From an uncultured Clostridia bacterium (lineage in GTDB: Bacteria > Bacillota > Clostridia > Oscillospirales > Acutalibacteraceae): a stretch of DNA of 64,000 bases. Under the pieces are notes generated by a model. It was not told the origin of the DNA, made no database searches, and saw only the letters and a program-made list of their open reading frames with translations. Each line of letters opens with the position of its first letter. Positions within the stretch are counted from its first letter, which is position 1. Location: NCBI GenBank assembly GCA_947625485.1, contig CANQOP010000003.1, forward strand, positions 1-64,000, given 5' to 3'. The position numbers were made by a program, and so were the translations under genes. Positions 45,559 to 53,685 of this stretch are shown in pieces.

Positions 45559-45586
45559 ATTTTACTCATAAGTCAAGAAAAGTCAA
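45559..45586 (-). promoter_or_regulatory. Promoter of hrcA operon
   Basis: Leftward TTGACT (-35, 45581-45586), 16-bp spacer, TAAAAT (-10, 45559-45564). A second TTGACT lies 10 bp nearer. CIRCE starts 15 bp downstream of the -10. Confidence 0.65.
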
Positions 45587-45697
45587 TACTATTCCTTAAA
45601 TTTTTTCTTTAAATTGACATTATTGCCATTTTGTATAGTGAGTTTACCGTTTTCTCAGCGTTCAAAGCGTTTTACTGCTAGTTAAGCGACGTTTCGC

Positions 45698-45726
45698 TTG
45701 ACAATCACCCCTTAAACCTCTATAAT
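45698..45726 (+). promoter_or_regulatory. Promoter of small membrane protein gene
   Basis: TTGACA (45698-45703), 17-bp spacer, TATAAT (45721-45726): both hexamers match consensus exactly. Confidence 0.75.
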
Positions 45727-45756
45727 AAACACACCTCAGTTAAAGGAGCCTTAAAT

Positions 45757-46014
45757 ATGCAGATTGTATACATTATATTATGGGGTTTGTGCGCCGCTTA
45801 CTGCTTATACTCGGCTCACAAAATCAGTCCTATACTATATATATTGGGCGTTTTTTTCCTATTTATGTTCGGCTGGTATCTAGTAAATTATCTTTTGCCG
45901 ATTGATTTATTTTCGGGAATGTACGGAATTATATTCCGTTGCGTGGCAGGCGTGTTCCTTATCGTTGTTCTTCTCTTTTATTTTCGCTTTAAAAAAAGCG
46001 GCACAAACCAGTAA
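45757..46014 (+). CDS. 85-residue membrane protein
   Basis: Three hydrophobic segments at about residues 3-18, 25-45 and 56-76 and a short basic end (RFKKSGTNQ). AAAGGAG lies 8 nt before the ATG and a consensus promoter is upstream, which support a real gene. No family recognised. Confidence 0.65.
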   Translation: MQIVYIILWGLCAAYCLYSAHKISPILYILGVFFLFMFGWYLVNYLLPIDLFSGMYGIIFRCVAGVFLIVVLLFYFRFKKSGTNQ

Positions 46015-46136
46015 CCGCCGATAACCTTTTTTAAGTATTGTTTTATTGTCTTTTATTTAATATACACAATATATTGCGGTAGGATTTTTCAGAGCAACTA
46101 TTTTTAGAAATTTTTTCAAAAACTTCAAAAAAAGTC

Positions 46137-46165
46137 TTGAAATTTTCGATAAATAATGGTATTAT
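46137..46165 (+). promoter_or_regulatory. Promoter of rpsT
   Basis: TTGAAA (46137-46142), 17-bp spacer, TATTAT (46160-46165). Confidence 0.65.
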
Positions 46166-46221
46166 CATTTGTACGTGACCAGTTATCAATAAGATATTTA
46201 CTTTTTTAAGGAGGTGCGACA

Positions 46222-46482
46222 ATGCCTAACATTAAATCAGCTAAGAAGCGTGTTAAGGTTATTGCTAAAAAGACAGCTCAGAACAAAGAGACTAAATCAG
46301 CTCTCAAAACAGCTATCAAGAAGGCTTATATCGCTATTGAGAGTAACGCTGACAATAAGGCTGAGGCAGTTAGCTTTGCTGTAAAGAAGATTGACCAGGC
46401 TGCGGCTAAGGGTATACTTCATAAGAATAAAGCAGCAAGAAGCAAGTCAAATCTCGCTAAGCGTCTTAACGCTTCCGCTTAA
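46222..46482 (+). CDS. rpsT: 30S ribosomal protein S20
   Basis: 86 residues, Lys/Ala-rich three-helix protein with [13 protein letters not shown] at the start and [21 protein letters not shown] at the end, as in the family. It binds 16S rRNA early in assembly. AAGGAGGTG precedes the ATG. Monocistronic. Confidence 0.97.
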   Translation: MPNIKSAKKRVKVIAKKTAQNKETKSALKTAIKKAYIAIESNADNKAEAVSFAVKKIDQAAAKGILHKNKAARSKSNLAKRLNASA

Positions 46483-46500
46483 AATTATTGCAAACCTAAG

Positions 46501-46525
46501 GCAGAGCTTTGGCTCTGCTTTTTCA
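46501..46525 (+). terminator. Terminator of rpsT
   Basis: Stem GCAGAGC/GCTCTGC (46501-46507, 46512-46518) with TTTG loop, then TTTTTCATTTTT. Confidence 0.85.
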
Positions 46526-46544
46526 TTTTTATTACATAATAATG

Positions 46545-46572
46545 TTGACTTTTCGGTAAAAACTGTTATTAT
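46545..46572 (+). promoter_or_regulatory. Promoter of 49-residue membrane protein gene
   Basis: TTGACT (46545-46550), 16-bp spacer, TATTAT (46567-46572). Confidence 0.55.
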
Positions 46573-46609
46573 AAATATAGAAACAAAAAAGATTCGGGAG
46601 GTTTTCTTT

Positions 46610-46759
46610 ATGAAAAAGAGTAAACTGGCTATTATTCTGGGCGCAATTTCATTTGTTGCCGCCGTTACCGCGGCGCTTACGGCATTCTTTATTGTGAGAG
46701 ATAAGAAAAAGAAAGATGACGAGGAGCTTATGGAGTACCTCGACTGCTCTATAGAATGA
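46610..46759 (+). CDS. 49-residue single-pass membrane protein
   Basis: Start ATG at 46610 with GGGAGG 8 nt upstream. One membrane span (about residues 6-28) is followed by a charged tail RDKKKKDDEELMEYLDCSIE. It has its own promoter and terminator, which supports a true small gene. No family recognised. Confidence 0.65.
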   Translation: MKKSKLAIILGAISFVAAVTAALTAFFIVRDKKKKDDEELMEYLDCSIE

Positions 46760-46763
46760 TTTG

Positions 46764-46788
46764 AAGCCGCCTTCGGGCGGCTTTTTTT
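46764..46788 (+). terminator. Terminator of 49-residue protein gene
   Basis: Stem AAGCCGCC/GGCGGCTT with a TTCG tetraloop and a run of seven T. Confidence 0.9.
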
Positions 46789-46798
46789 GCTGACAGCG

Positions 46799-46826
46799 TC
46801 GGTCGGATACGTACGTATCCGACCGA
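46799..46826. repeat. 28-bp perfect palindrome
   Basis: The left half TCGGTCGGATACGT and right half ACGTATCCGACCGA are exact inverses without a loop. TTTTTT follows on the right. It lies between a strong terminator and the stop of the leftward XRE gene. It could be a second terminator or a dimer-binding site. Confidence 0.7.
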
Positions 46827-46830
46827 TTTT

Positions 46831-47169
46831 TTAACTGTCGATTTTATTATTGAAATCGCAAGTCTTTCTATACGTTAAGTAACCTATATAGTTTTTAATA
46901 TCTTCTATATCGGTTTCATCAAGCAGAGCGTTAATTACTATTCCGTGGTTATCCCTGTTATAAGATAAAGGCTCGTCAATCAACCCCACAAGATAATCAA
47001 TTGATATATTGAACAGCTTTGCGATTTTTATTTTCGAGTTATCGTCGGGGTCGCTTCGATTGCATTCGTATGAGGAAACTGTATAGTGGGAAACCCCTAA
47101 CAGCTTTGCTAATTCAGCTTGTGAAATATTTTTATCCTTTCTTAATTCCTGTAATCTTTCTCCAATCAT
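46831..47169 (-). CDS. XRE-family HTH regulator
   Basis: 112 residues from the ATG at 47169, behind GAGGTGA. N-terminal Cro/C1 helix-turn-helix (LQELRKDKNISQAELAKLLGVSHYTVSSYE), then ISIDYLVGLIDEP and a short C-terminal helical region (about 75-112) that may serve dimerisation. It is divergent from the zinc-ribbon/lipoprotein pair and may control it. It is distinct from the 70-residue XRE protein at 34.3 kb. Confidence 0.82.
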   Translation of the reverse strand: MIGERLQELRKDKNISQAELAKLLGVSHYTVSSYECNRSDPDDNSKIKIAKLFNISIDYLVGLIDEPLSYNRDNHGIVINALLDETDIEDIKNYIGYLTYRKTCDFNNKIDS

Positions 47170-47254
47170 TAATATCACCTCGTTTGAGAATGATATTATT
47201 ATAAGAATTTTACTAATTATACAATAAAAATTATGCGAAATCTTAGAATTTGTG

Positions 47255-47283
47255 TTGACAAGTGTGAAAATCTGCGTTATAAT
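47255..47283 (+). promoter_or_regulatory. Consensus promoter of zinc-ribbon gene
   Basis: TTGACA (47255-47260), 17-bp spacer, TATAAT (47278-47283), both exact consensus. A 6-bp inverted repeat GATTTT/AAAATC (47300-47318) lies just downstream. Confidence 0.75.
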
Positions 47284-47338
47284 TGCTGTAAAATATAAAG
47301 ATTTTACGAGTTAAAATCAATGAAACGAGGTTTGTATT

Positions 47339-47881
47339 ATGTTTTGTAAAAATTGCGGCAAAATAATACCGGCAAATTCTAAATTTTGTCCTGAATGCGG
47401 CGCGTCGTTTAACAGCGCGGGACAAAGCGGAGGAAATTACTCCCGTAAAAAAACAAAAGCGGAATTTTTAAGAGATTATCGTTCAACCCATTCCGGATAT
47501 TATGCAGCGATATTTTGTTCTATAATATCCACGCTTATAGGAACCATAATTATTTTTATGAACCTTGATAACATCTCGATAATAATGAGCAGATACGCTT
47601 CTGATTCTTCCAAATTTGACGCGGCGATTCCTTTTATTATTGTTGCTGTACTCTGGATTGTAGGTTCTCTTTTTTTGGCTGCTGCCAAAGCTCAGGACCG
47701 AGAAGCTCAGTCTGAATATGAAAGATACTTATCTGAACAAGAAATATCGCCGCAAACTCAAGCATTAAATAAAAGCGCTGCAAATAACATACGCTCATCT
47801 GAATGGATTTGCCCAAGTTGCGGCAAGCGTCATGCGGGATATGTGGGAACCTGCGGCTGCGGAGAGGAGAAACCGAAATGA
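47339..47881 (+). CDS. Zinc-ribbon membrane protein
   Basis: 180 residues. N-terminal zinc ribbon CKNCGKIIPANSKFCPECG, a basic linker, two membrane spans (about 58-80 and 98-120), and a second C-terminal zinc motif CPSCGKRHAGYVGTCGCG. Both zinc motifs would be cytoplasmic. Such proteins are common in clostridia and unstudied. The stop overlaps the next start (ATGA), so the two are made together. Confidence 0.75.
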   Translation: MFCKNCGKIIPANSKFCPECGASFNSAGQSGGNYSRKKTKAEFLRDYRSTHSGYYAAIFCSIISTLIGTIIIFMNLDNISIIMSRYASDSSKFDAAIPFIIVAVLWIVGSLFLAAAKAQDREAQSEYERYLSEQEISPQTQALNKSAANNIRSSEWICPSCGKRHAGYVGTCGCGEEKPK

Positions 47882-48366
47882 AAAAAATAATATGTATTAT
47901 TTTGGTCGGGATTTTAGCATTAAATGTTAATTTTCTTTGTTCCTGCCAATCACAATCAAAAGAATTGAATTATTCCGAAAGCGATATTAAGCTTGCCAAA
48001 AAAATATATACATTTGCCGAAAAGAAAAGCGTGATTAAATCCGATTATACAGATGAATTTCTAATAAATGTCAATGTGCATGATTGCGACGGCGAAATGT
48101 ATTTGGGTTTTACATACGCAGAGAAGCCGTTTTACATCAATTCTGACGACGGCGATGGGTTTTCATCATTAGGATATTTTGAATCTTTTTACTATAAGGT
48201 AACCCCTCAAAATATAAAGAAAGAAAGGCTTAACCTTGGTCTTGGCGGTTTTAAAAACTCGGATAAAAGCTGTTTTTGGGGATATGATGAAACTGAAGAA
48301 GAGCATATCTTTGAATTATATAAAATCGCTCAGTTTATTATTGGCGACGGCGACAACGATACATAA
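47878..48366 (+). CDS. Putative lipoprotein
   Basis: 162 residues from the ATG at 47878, overlapping the previous stop. Signal peptide with LCSC lipobox (Cys23). The mature part is acidic and beta/alpha mixed, without a motif I recognise (IKLAKKIYTFAEKKSVIKS, GDGFSSLGYFESFYYKV). It is translationally coupled to the zinc-ribbon protein, which suggests a shared task. Confidence 0.68.
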   Translation: MKKIICIILVGILALNVNFLCSCQSQSKELNYSESDIKLAKKIYTFAEKKSVIKSDYTDEFLINVNVHDCDGEMYLGFTYAEKPFYINSDDGDGFSSLGYFESFYYKVTPQNIKKERLNLGLGGFKNSDKSCFWGYDETEEEHIFELYKIAQFIIGDGDNDT

Positions 48367-48369
48367 GAA

Positions 48370-48401
48370 AAACCTCCTGTTTATATTAAAGCAGGAGGTT
48401 T
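48370..48401 (+). terminator. Terminator after lipoprotein gene
   Basis: A 10-bp perfect stem, AAACCTCCTG/CAGGAGGTTT; the 3' T tract is short. Confidence 0.7.
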
Positions 48402-48489
48402 AATTATTGCCGTTTATTTTATTCCTGTCGTCTGACCGCCCAGGGTTTTGCCGACGGTTACGCGAAATATCCTCTAAATCAGAAACAAA

Positions 48490-48510
48490 GGGAGGGCGTC
48501 TCGCCCTCCC
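48490..48510 (-). terminator. Terminator of aquaporin gene
   Basis: A 9-bp stem, GGGAGGGCG/CGCCCTCCC with a 3-nt loop; leftward followed by TTTGTTTC. Confidence 0.7.
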
Positions 48511-48530
48511 TTACTTTTACTTATTGCTAA

Positions 48531-49235
48531 TCAGTCCTTAGCTTTAAGTATAAACCTATGTACCAGCGCCGCAATAGCTGCGCCGACAAGCGGTGCGATT
48601 ATGAATACGTAAAGCTGTCTTAAAGCCATACCGCCCTGGAGAATTGCAGGACCGAAGCTGCGCGCGGGATTTACAGATGTTCCCGTAAAGCTGATTCCGA
48701 TAAGGTGTACGAACGTAAGCGTAAGACCGATTACAAGTCCTGCTATTTTTCCGTTTTCGACCTTTGAGGTAACCCCGAGAACAGCAAGCACAAATATGAA
48801 CGTCAAAACAACTTCAACCATTCCTGCTCTTAAAGCGTTCATTCCTAAAGCGCTCACGTTCTCGCCGTAGCCGTTTGCTCCGAGATTAGCGTTGCTTCCG
48901 AACACAATCCAGAGTCCGCCTGCGCCTGCTGTTGCGCCTGCAAGCTGAGCGATAACATAGCCTATAAAATCCTTAACGCTCATTCCTCCGTTAATCAAAA
49001 CTCCGAGTGAAACGGCAGGATTGATGTGGCATCCCGATACGTTACCGATTGAATAAGCCATTGCCACAATGGAAAGACCGAACGCCAATGCAATTGCAAC
49101 GATTGTAGCCGCCGTGGGAACTGCTCCGCCCTTGCTAAGAGTTACGGCGTTGACTGCTACCGCTGTTCCGCAGCCTCCTATAACGAGAACTGCTGTACCG
49201 ATAAATTCGGCAAGATACTTTTTAAAACTATTCAT
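48531..49235 (-). CDS. Aquaporin (MIP family, AqpZ-like)
   Basis: 234 residues, six spans and two half-helices with the NPA signatures: CHINPAVSLG near residue 70 and SVNPARSFG near 192. The residue after the second NPA is Arg, the selectivity arginine. The length and short loops fit a water channel more than a glycerol facilitator. AGGAGGG before ATG. It lies 48 bp after serS. Confidence 0.9.
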   Translation of the reverse strand: MNSFKKYLAEFIGTAVLVIGGCGTAVAVNAVTLSKGGAVPTAATIVAIALAFGLSIVAMAYSIGNVSGCHINPAVSLGVLINGGMSVKDFIGYVIAQLAGATAGAGGLWIVFGSNANLGANGYGENVSALGMNALRAGMVEVVLTFIFVLAVLGVTSKVENGKIAGLVIGLTLTFVHLIGISFTGTSVNPARSFGPAILQGGMALRQLYVFIIAPLVGAAIAALVHRFILKAKD

Positions 49236-49262
49236 AGTTTCCCTCCTTTCTTAATTTTTAAT

Positions 49263-49281
49263 TAACAGATTTGTATCTGTT
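49263..49281 (-). terminator. Weak terminator after serS
   Basis: Stem AACAGAT/ATCTGTT with a 4-nt loop between serS and the aquaporin gene. The following T tract is broken, so read-through is likely. Confidence 0.35.
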
Positions 49282-49283
49282 TA

Positions 49284-50561
49284 TTACTTAATAACTGCCT
49301 GTCCGCCCATATACGGCTGTAAAGCTTTAGGAATATTTACCGTTCCGTCGGCGTTGAGGTTATTTTCGAGAAATGCGATTAACATTCTCGGCGGAGCGAC
49401 AACCGTGTTGTTGAGCGTGTGCGCGAAATATTTTCCGTTTTCGCCTTTTACTCGGATTTTGAGACGGCGCGCCTGAGCGTCTCCCAAGTTCGAGCAGGAG
49501 CCTACCTCGAAATACTTCTTCTGTCTCGGCGACCAAGCCTCTACGTCGACAGAGCGCACCTTGAGGTCGGCGAGGTCTCCCGAACAGCACTCGAGCGTGC
49601 GCACGGGTATATCAAGAGAGCGGAAAAGGTCAACCGTGTTCTGCCAGAGCTTATCAAACCACATTTTACTGTCCTCAGGCTTGCACACAACAATCATTTC
49701 CTGTTTTTCAAACTGATGTATTCTGTAAACGCCGCGCTCTTCAATCCCGTGAGCTCCCTTTTCCTTTCTGAAACAGGGCGAGTAGCTGGTGAGCGTTTTA
49801 GGAAGCTCCTCCTCCTTAATCATTGTGTCGATAAATTTACCAATCATACTGTGCTCGGACGTGCCGATAAGGTAAAGGTCCTCGCCTTCGATTTTATACA
49901 TCATCGCGTCCATCTCGGCAAAACTCATTACGCCCGTTACGACGTTGGAGCGAATCATAAACGGCGGCACGCAGTAGGTGAAGCCGCGGTTAATCATAAA
50001 GTCGCGCGCATAGGAAATCACCGCGCTGTGAAGGCGCGCAATATCGCCCATAAGATAGTAAAAACCGTTGCCCGCTACCTTTCGCGCCGAGTCGAGGTCT
50101 ATACCGTTGAATTTTTCCATAATATCCGTGTGGTACGGCACCTCGAAATCGGGTACAACAGGCTCTCCGAACCGCTCTACCTCTACGTTTTCGCTGTCGT
50201 CCTTACCAATCGGGACCTGAGGGTCGATAATGTTCGGAATTACCATCATTATTTCCGTAACCTTCGCAGAAAGCTCCGCCTCCTGAGCTTCCAGAGCGGC
50301 AAGCTCCTCTCCCTGAGAAGCAACCTCTGCTTTTAGTGCGTCAGCCTCCCCGCGCTTGCCCTGACCGTAAAGCGCCCCGATTTGCTTTGATAGCTTATTG
50401 CGGTTAGCGCGCAGTGCGTCAGCCTTTCCCTTAGCCTCGCGGCTCTGTCGGTCAAGCTCAATTACCTCGTCTACGAGGTGAAGTTTTTGGTCCTGAAATT
50501 TATTTTTGATGTTCTCTTTTACGACATCCGGATTTTCTCTTAGAAATTTAATGTCTATCAT
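49284..50561 (-). CDS. serS: Seryl-tRNA synthetase
   Basis: 425 residues, class II. An N-terminal antiparallel coiled coil (about 28-105) grips the long variable arm of tRNA-Ser. The core has motif 2 FRKEKGAHGIEERGVYRIHQFEKQE and motif 3 NNTVVAPPRMLIAFLENN. It lies 33 bp after parB, so it may be cotranscribed with parAB. Confidence 0.97.
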   Translation of the reverse strand: MIDIKFLRENPDVVKENIKNKFQDQKLHLVDEVIELDRQSREAKGKADALRANRNKLSKQIGALYGQGKRGEADALKAEVASQGEELAALEAQEAELSAKVTEIMMVIPNIIDPQVPIGKDDSENVEVERFGEPVVPDFEVPYHTDIMEKFNGIDLDSARKVAGNGFYYLMGDIARLHSAVISYARDFMINRGFTYCVPPFMIRSNVVTGVMSFAEMDAMMYKIEGEDLYLIGTSEHSMIGKFIDTMIKEEELPKTLTSYSPCFRKEKGAHGIEERGVYRIHQFEKQEMIVVCKPEDSKMWFDKLWQNTVDLFRSLDIPVRTLECCSGDLADLKVRSVDVEAWSPRQKKYFEVGSCSNLGDAQARRLKIRVKGENGKYFAHTLNNTVVAPPRMLIAFLENNLNADGTVNIPKALQPYMGGQAVIK

Positions 50562-50594
50562 TTATATATCTCCTCTTTCCCTGTTTGCGGTTTT

Positions 50595-51446
50595 CTATTC
50601 TCCTAATTTTGCGGCTAAATCCTTCAAATCCTCGTCACTGTAAAACTCTATTTGCAAAGTTCCGCCTTTTTTGCCCTTTAGCGCCGTCACCTTTACCTTT
50701 TTTCCGAGATACTCCGAAAGGGACTGTTCCACCATAGAGTAGTAGCTCGGTTTTATTTCGGGTTTAGTTTTTTCGGATTTTTTCGGATTTGCTTTCACCA
50801 GTTTTTCAATCTGACGAACGGAAAGGTCGTTTTCGGCGATTTCCGTTGCCATTCTTATCATTTCCTCTTTACTTTCAAGGGAAAGGAGCGCTCTCGCGTG
50901 ACCTGCACTGAGTTTTCCGTCCTTTAAAAGATCGCAGACCTCTTCGGGAAGATTTAAAAGTCTCAGTGTGTTAGCCACGGCGGACCTGGATTTGCCCACC
51001 GCTGCCGCGACATCCTCCTGGCTCAGGCTGTACTCGTCCATAAGATTTTTGTAACCGAGAGCCTCTTCAATCGGATTGAGGTTTTCGCGCTGTAAATTCT
51101 CGATAAGCGCGATTTCCATCGTTTCCCTTTCGGTAAGCTCGCGTATCATCACGGGAATTTCCGTCACTCCTGCAATCTGACACGCTCTGTAGCGGCGTTC
51201 GCCCGCAACTATTTGGTATCCTCCTCCCAAAATGGGGCGCACGAGTATCGGCTGAATAAGTCCGTGCTGTTTTATGCTGTCCGCAAGAAGGTTCAGCGCT
51301 TCCTCGTCGAAGTCGCGGCGCGGCTGACTGCGGTTAGGCTCTATTTCGGATATTTTAAGCGTAACTGTGGCGTTTTTGTCCTCGGTCTCGTTCTCGAGAA
51401 AAATCGCCCCGAGACCCTTGCCCAGTCCTCCTATTTTCTTAGCCAT
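50595..51446 (-). CDS. parB: Chromosome partitioning protein ParB (Spo0J)
   Basis: 283 residues. N-terminal KKIGGLGKGLGAIF (the segment that contacts ParA in relatives), CTPase domain with GERRYRACQIAG, parS-reading helix-turn-helix SQEDVAAAVGKSRSAVANTLRLL, and a C-terminal dimer domain. It loads as a CTP clamp at parS and recruits SMC. It abuts parA with no gap. Confidence 0.95.
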   Translation of the reverse strand: MAKKIGGLGKGLGAIFLENETEDKNATVTLKISEIEPNRSQPRRDFDEEALNLLADSIKQHGLIQPILVRPILGGGYQIVAGERRYRACQIAGVTEIPVMIRELTERETMEIALIENLQRENLNPIEEALGYKNLMDEYSLSQEDVAAAVGKSRSAVANTLRLLNLPEEVCDLLKDGKLSAGHARALLSLESKEEMIRMATEIAENDLSVRQIEKLVKANPKKSEKTKPEIKPSYYSMVEQSLSEYLGKKVKVTALKGKKGGTLQIEFYSDEDLKDLAAKLGE

Positions 51447-52211
51447 TTAGTTCTCCTTTTCCGCAATTTCTCTCGCAAGCGCTGTATACGCCGCCGAGCC
51501 CTTGCAGTTTTTGTCGTAATAAATTACGGGCATACCGAACGACGGCGCCTCCGAAAGACGCACTCCGCGCGGAACGGCGGTTTTGAAAACCTTGCGCGGA
51601 AAGAATTTTTTTACCTCTTCGACAACCTGCTGGGTGAGGTTGAGTCTGCCGTCGTACATCGTGAGCAAAACTCCTTCGAGTTCCAGACTCGGGTTATACT
51701 GTCTTTTAACGCGCCTTACTGTGCTCATAAGCTGTGAAAGTCCCTCCAAAGCGTAATATTCACACTGAATAGGCACTAAAATCGTGTCCGCGAGGGTGAG
51801 CGCGTTCGCCGTAATCAGCCCTAGTGACGGCGGACAGTCAATAATTATGTAGTCATAGTTATATTTTATGGGGAGAACGGCGTTTTTGAGAAGAGCCTCC
51901 CTGTGCGGCTTGTCCGCTATTTCCAGCTCCGCGGCAGCCAAATCCAAAGAGCTGGGGAGAATGTGAAGATTTTTAAACTGCGTCGAAAACAGACATTCCT
52001 CCGCCCGTATCCCGTCAACAAGAATATTGTAGGTAGACTTTGTGAGCTGCCTCTTATCCACCGCAACACCGCTCGTCGCGTTGCCCTGCGGGTCAACGTC
52101 TATAAGCAGGGTGCGTTTACCCATCGCTCCGAGGCACGCCGCCAGATTGACCGCCGTTGTGGTCTTCCCCACACCGCCCTTCTGGTTTGCGATTGCAATT
52201 ACTTTTGCCAA
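51447..52211 (-). CDS. parA: Chromosome partitioning ATPase ParA (Soj)
   Basis: 254 residues. Deviant Walker A NQKGGVGKTTTAVNLA at the N-terminus, switch DVDPQGNATSG, and DYIIIDCPPSLGLIT. ATP-dependent DNA-binding partner of ParB that also modulates DnaA in Bacillus. It lacks the N-terminal HTH of plasmid ParA types. Confidence 0.96.
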   Translation of the reverse strand: MAKVIAIANQKGGVGKTTTAVNLAACLGAMGKRTLLIDVDPQGNATSGVAVDKRQLTKSTYNILVDGIRAEECLFSTQFKNLHILPSSLDLAAAELEIADKPHREALLKNAVLPIKYNYDYIIIDCPPSLGLITANALTLADTILVPIQCEYYALEGLSQLMSTVRRVKRQYNPSLELEGVLLTMYDGRLNLTQQVVEEVKKFFPRKVFKTAVPRGVRLSEAPSFGMPVIYYDKNCKGSAAYTALAREIAEKEN

Positions 52212-52466
52212 AAAATCACCTTTTATACAAATTTATTAATATAACCTCGTCGCAGATGTCCCCCGACTCTTTAGGCGAATAGAGTCATCACCGTTTTTCA
52301 ACAGCGTCAATAGCGCCCTTACTGAAAACCTGAGGAGAAAAACTCCCCGCGACGGTTACAATCGTTGCAAGTCCGATAAGCCTGCTTATCAGATTTTGCT
52401 ACGATTTAAAAAGATTGTACCACAAAACTCGGCGGAATAAAAGTGTTTTTCTAAATTTAGTTTTTT

Positions 52467-52494
52467 ATAATACGAAATGTTTCACGTGAAACAA
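52467..52494 (-). promoter_or_regulatory. Possible parA promoter overlapping parS
   Basis: Leftward TTGTTT (52489-52494), 16-bp spacer, TATTAT (52467-52472). The spacer is mostly parS, so ParB binding would affect this promoter. The -35 is weak. Confidence 0.35.
52478..52493. promoter_or_regulatory. parS site 1
   Basis: The exact 16-bp parS sequence TGTTTCACGTGAAACA. It lies upstream of parAB, about 8 kb left of dnaA. Confidence 0.97.
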
Positions 52495-52683
52495 AGCTCC
52501 ACATATGCCAAACGCCACACAGAAAACTGTGTGGCGCTGGCAAGGGGTTTAGATAAGGAAATGGGTATGAGTGGTGGATACAAAGTATCCATCGTGGAAA
52601 GCTGTTTAATGACCTGTTGGTCGGTTTTATGCTTTTTTGCGTACTATGTATTTTAAGTATGCGTAAAAGCATTCATATGTAAA

Positions 52684-53496
52684 CTAATTTGTAGTTGCTT
52701 TAGGTATTTTAACGGTGTACTCGATATAATCGCCGCTGTCCTTGTGCTTGCATACGGCGTCTATGCCCGCGAGCTTCATCGTCGAGACGGCTTTATTAAT
52801 TGTATTTATAAAAATTCTTATGTCCTTTATGACTATTTTCTGAGTACCCTTCTCCGTTTTTTCGGGAACCGAGGAATTATAGAGCATTCTCTCAATCAAT
52901 TCCTCGCTTTGTGCAACGTTTAAGTTCTGAGCGATTATCTTCGACAGAGCCTCTTTTCTTAGGTCTTGGTCATAGATTTTGAGCAGGGCGCGGGCGTGTC
53001 TTTCCGACAGACCCGCCTGCACTATCCAGTCCTGCTCGTCATAGGAAAGGTTGAGGAGACGGAGCTTATTGGCGATTGTACTCTGGCTTTTGCCCAGCTT
53101 CTTCGCCGCCTGCTCCTGTGTTATGCCATAGCGTCTGATGAGCCGTGAGATACCGCGAGCTTCCTCAAAGAGACCTAAATCACATCTCTGGAGGTTTTCG
53201 AGCAGGGCGAGCATTGCGCTCTCGCGGTCGTTGCACTTCACTACTATGCAGGGAACGCGCGCCATACCTGCCATCACCGCGGCTCTCAGTCTTCTCTCGC
53301 CTGCGATGATTTCGTACTCGCTCTGCGATACCTTGCGGACAGTGAGCGGTTGGAGAATGCCGTTTTCCTCTATCGACTTTGACAAGTCACGCAGCTTGTC
53401 GTCGTCGAAAATTTTTCGCGGCTGTGTTTTGTTGGGGCGAATTTTAATAGTAGGAATATCAACAATTTTGTTCTCGCTTTTTGACAGGAAGTTCAA
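52684..53496 (-). CDS. noc: Nucleoid occlusion protein Noc (ParB family)
   Basis: 270 residues with a TTG start at 53496, behind GAGGTGA. N-terminal MNFLSK segment may be the membrane-targeting helix known for Noc. CTPase motif GERRLRAAVMAG, HTH TQEQAAKKLGKSQSTIANKLRLL and a C-terminal dimer domain. The place between rsmG and parA is that of Noc in Bacillus. A second chromosomal ParB-type role cannot be excluded. No full NBS palindrome was seen in the window. Confidence 0.85.
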   Translation of the reverse strand: MNFLSKSENKIVDIPTIKIRPNKTQPRKIFDDDKLRDLSKSIEENGILQPLTVRKVSQSEYEIIAGERRLRAAVMAGMARVPCIVVKCNDRESAMLALLENLQRCDLGLFEEARGISRLIRRYGITQEQAAKKLGKSQSTIANKLRLLNLSYDEQDWIVQAGLSERHARALLKIYDQDLRKEALSKIIAQNLNVAQSEELIERMLYNSSVPEKTEKGTQKIVIKDIRIFINTINKAVSTMKLAGIDAVCKHKDSGDYIEYTVKIPKATTN

Positions 53497-53666
53497 TCGC
53501 TCACCTCGCTGACTGCTTGTCTTTCGCTGTGACTATATAATATCACTTCGTTCGTGCGATTGGTGTCGTTTCCTGAGCAATTTTTATAAATGTTTATGGG
53601 AAGTTTTGTAGAAAACTGAAACTTTAGGTTATTTTTTCCTTTTAAATAAAAAAATAAAAAAAGAAA

Positions 53667-53682
53667 ACTGCCCTTCGGCAGT
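53667..53682 (-). terminator. Terminator of the mnmE-mnmG-rsmG cluster
   Basis: Stem ACTGCC/GGCAGT with a CTTC loop; leftward followed by TTTTCTTTTTTTATTTTTT. It lies just after the rsmG stop. Confidence 0.85.
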
Positions 53683-53685
53683 CCT

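Larger units (their letters stand above)
52212..52683. other. Hairpin-rich noncoding gap between noc and parA
   Basis: 472 bp without a supported gene. It contains parS (52478-52493) and the hairpins GATAAG/CTTATC (52375-52390), GGAG/CTCC (52334-52346), CGCCACACAG/CTGTGTGGCG (52513-52536, with flanking TGCCA/TGGCA), GGATAC/GTATCC near 52577, and a 14/15-bp stem at about 52629-52668. It may hold a structured RNA or a structured parA leader. Confidence 0.5.

Noticed and set aside
52457..52672. 71-codon leftward ORF between noc and parA
   Set aside because: It runs through parS and the strong hairpin, has low-quality composition and no ribosome site.
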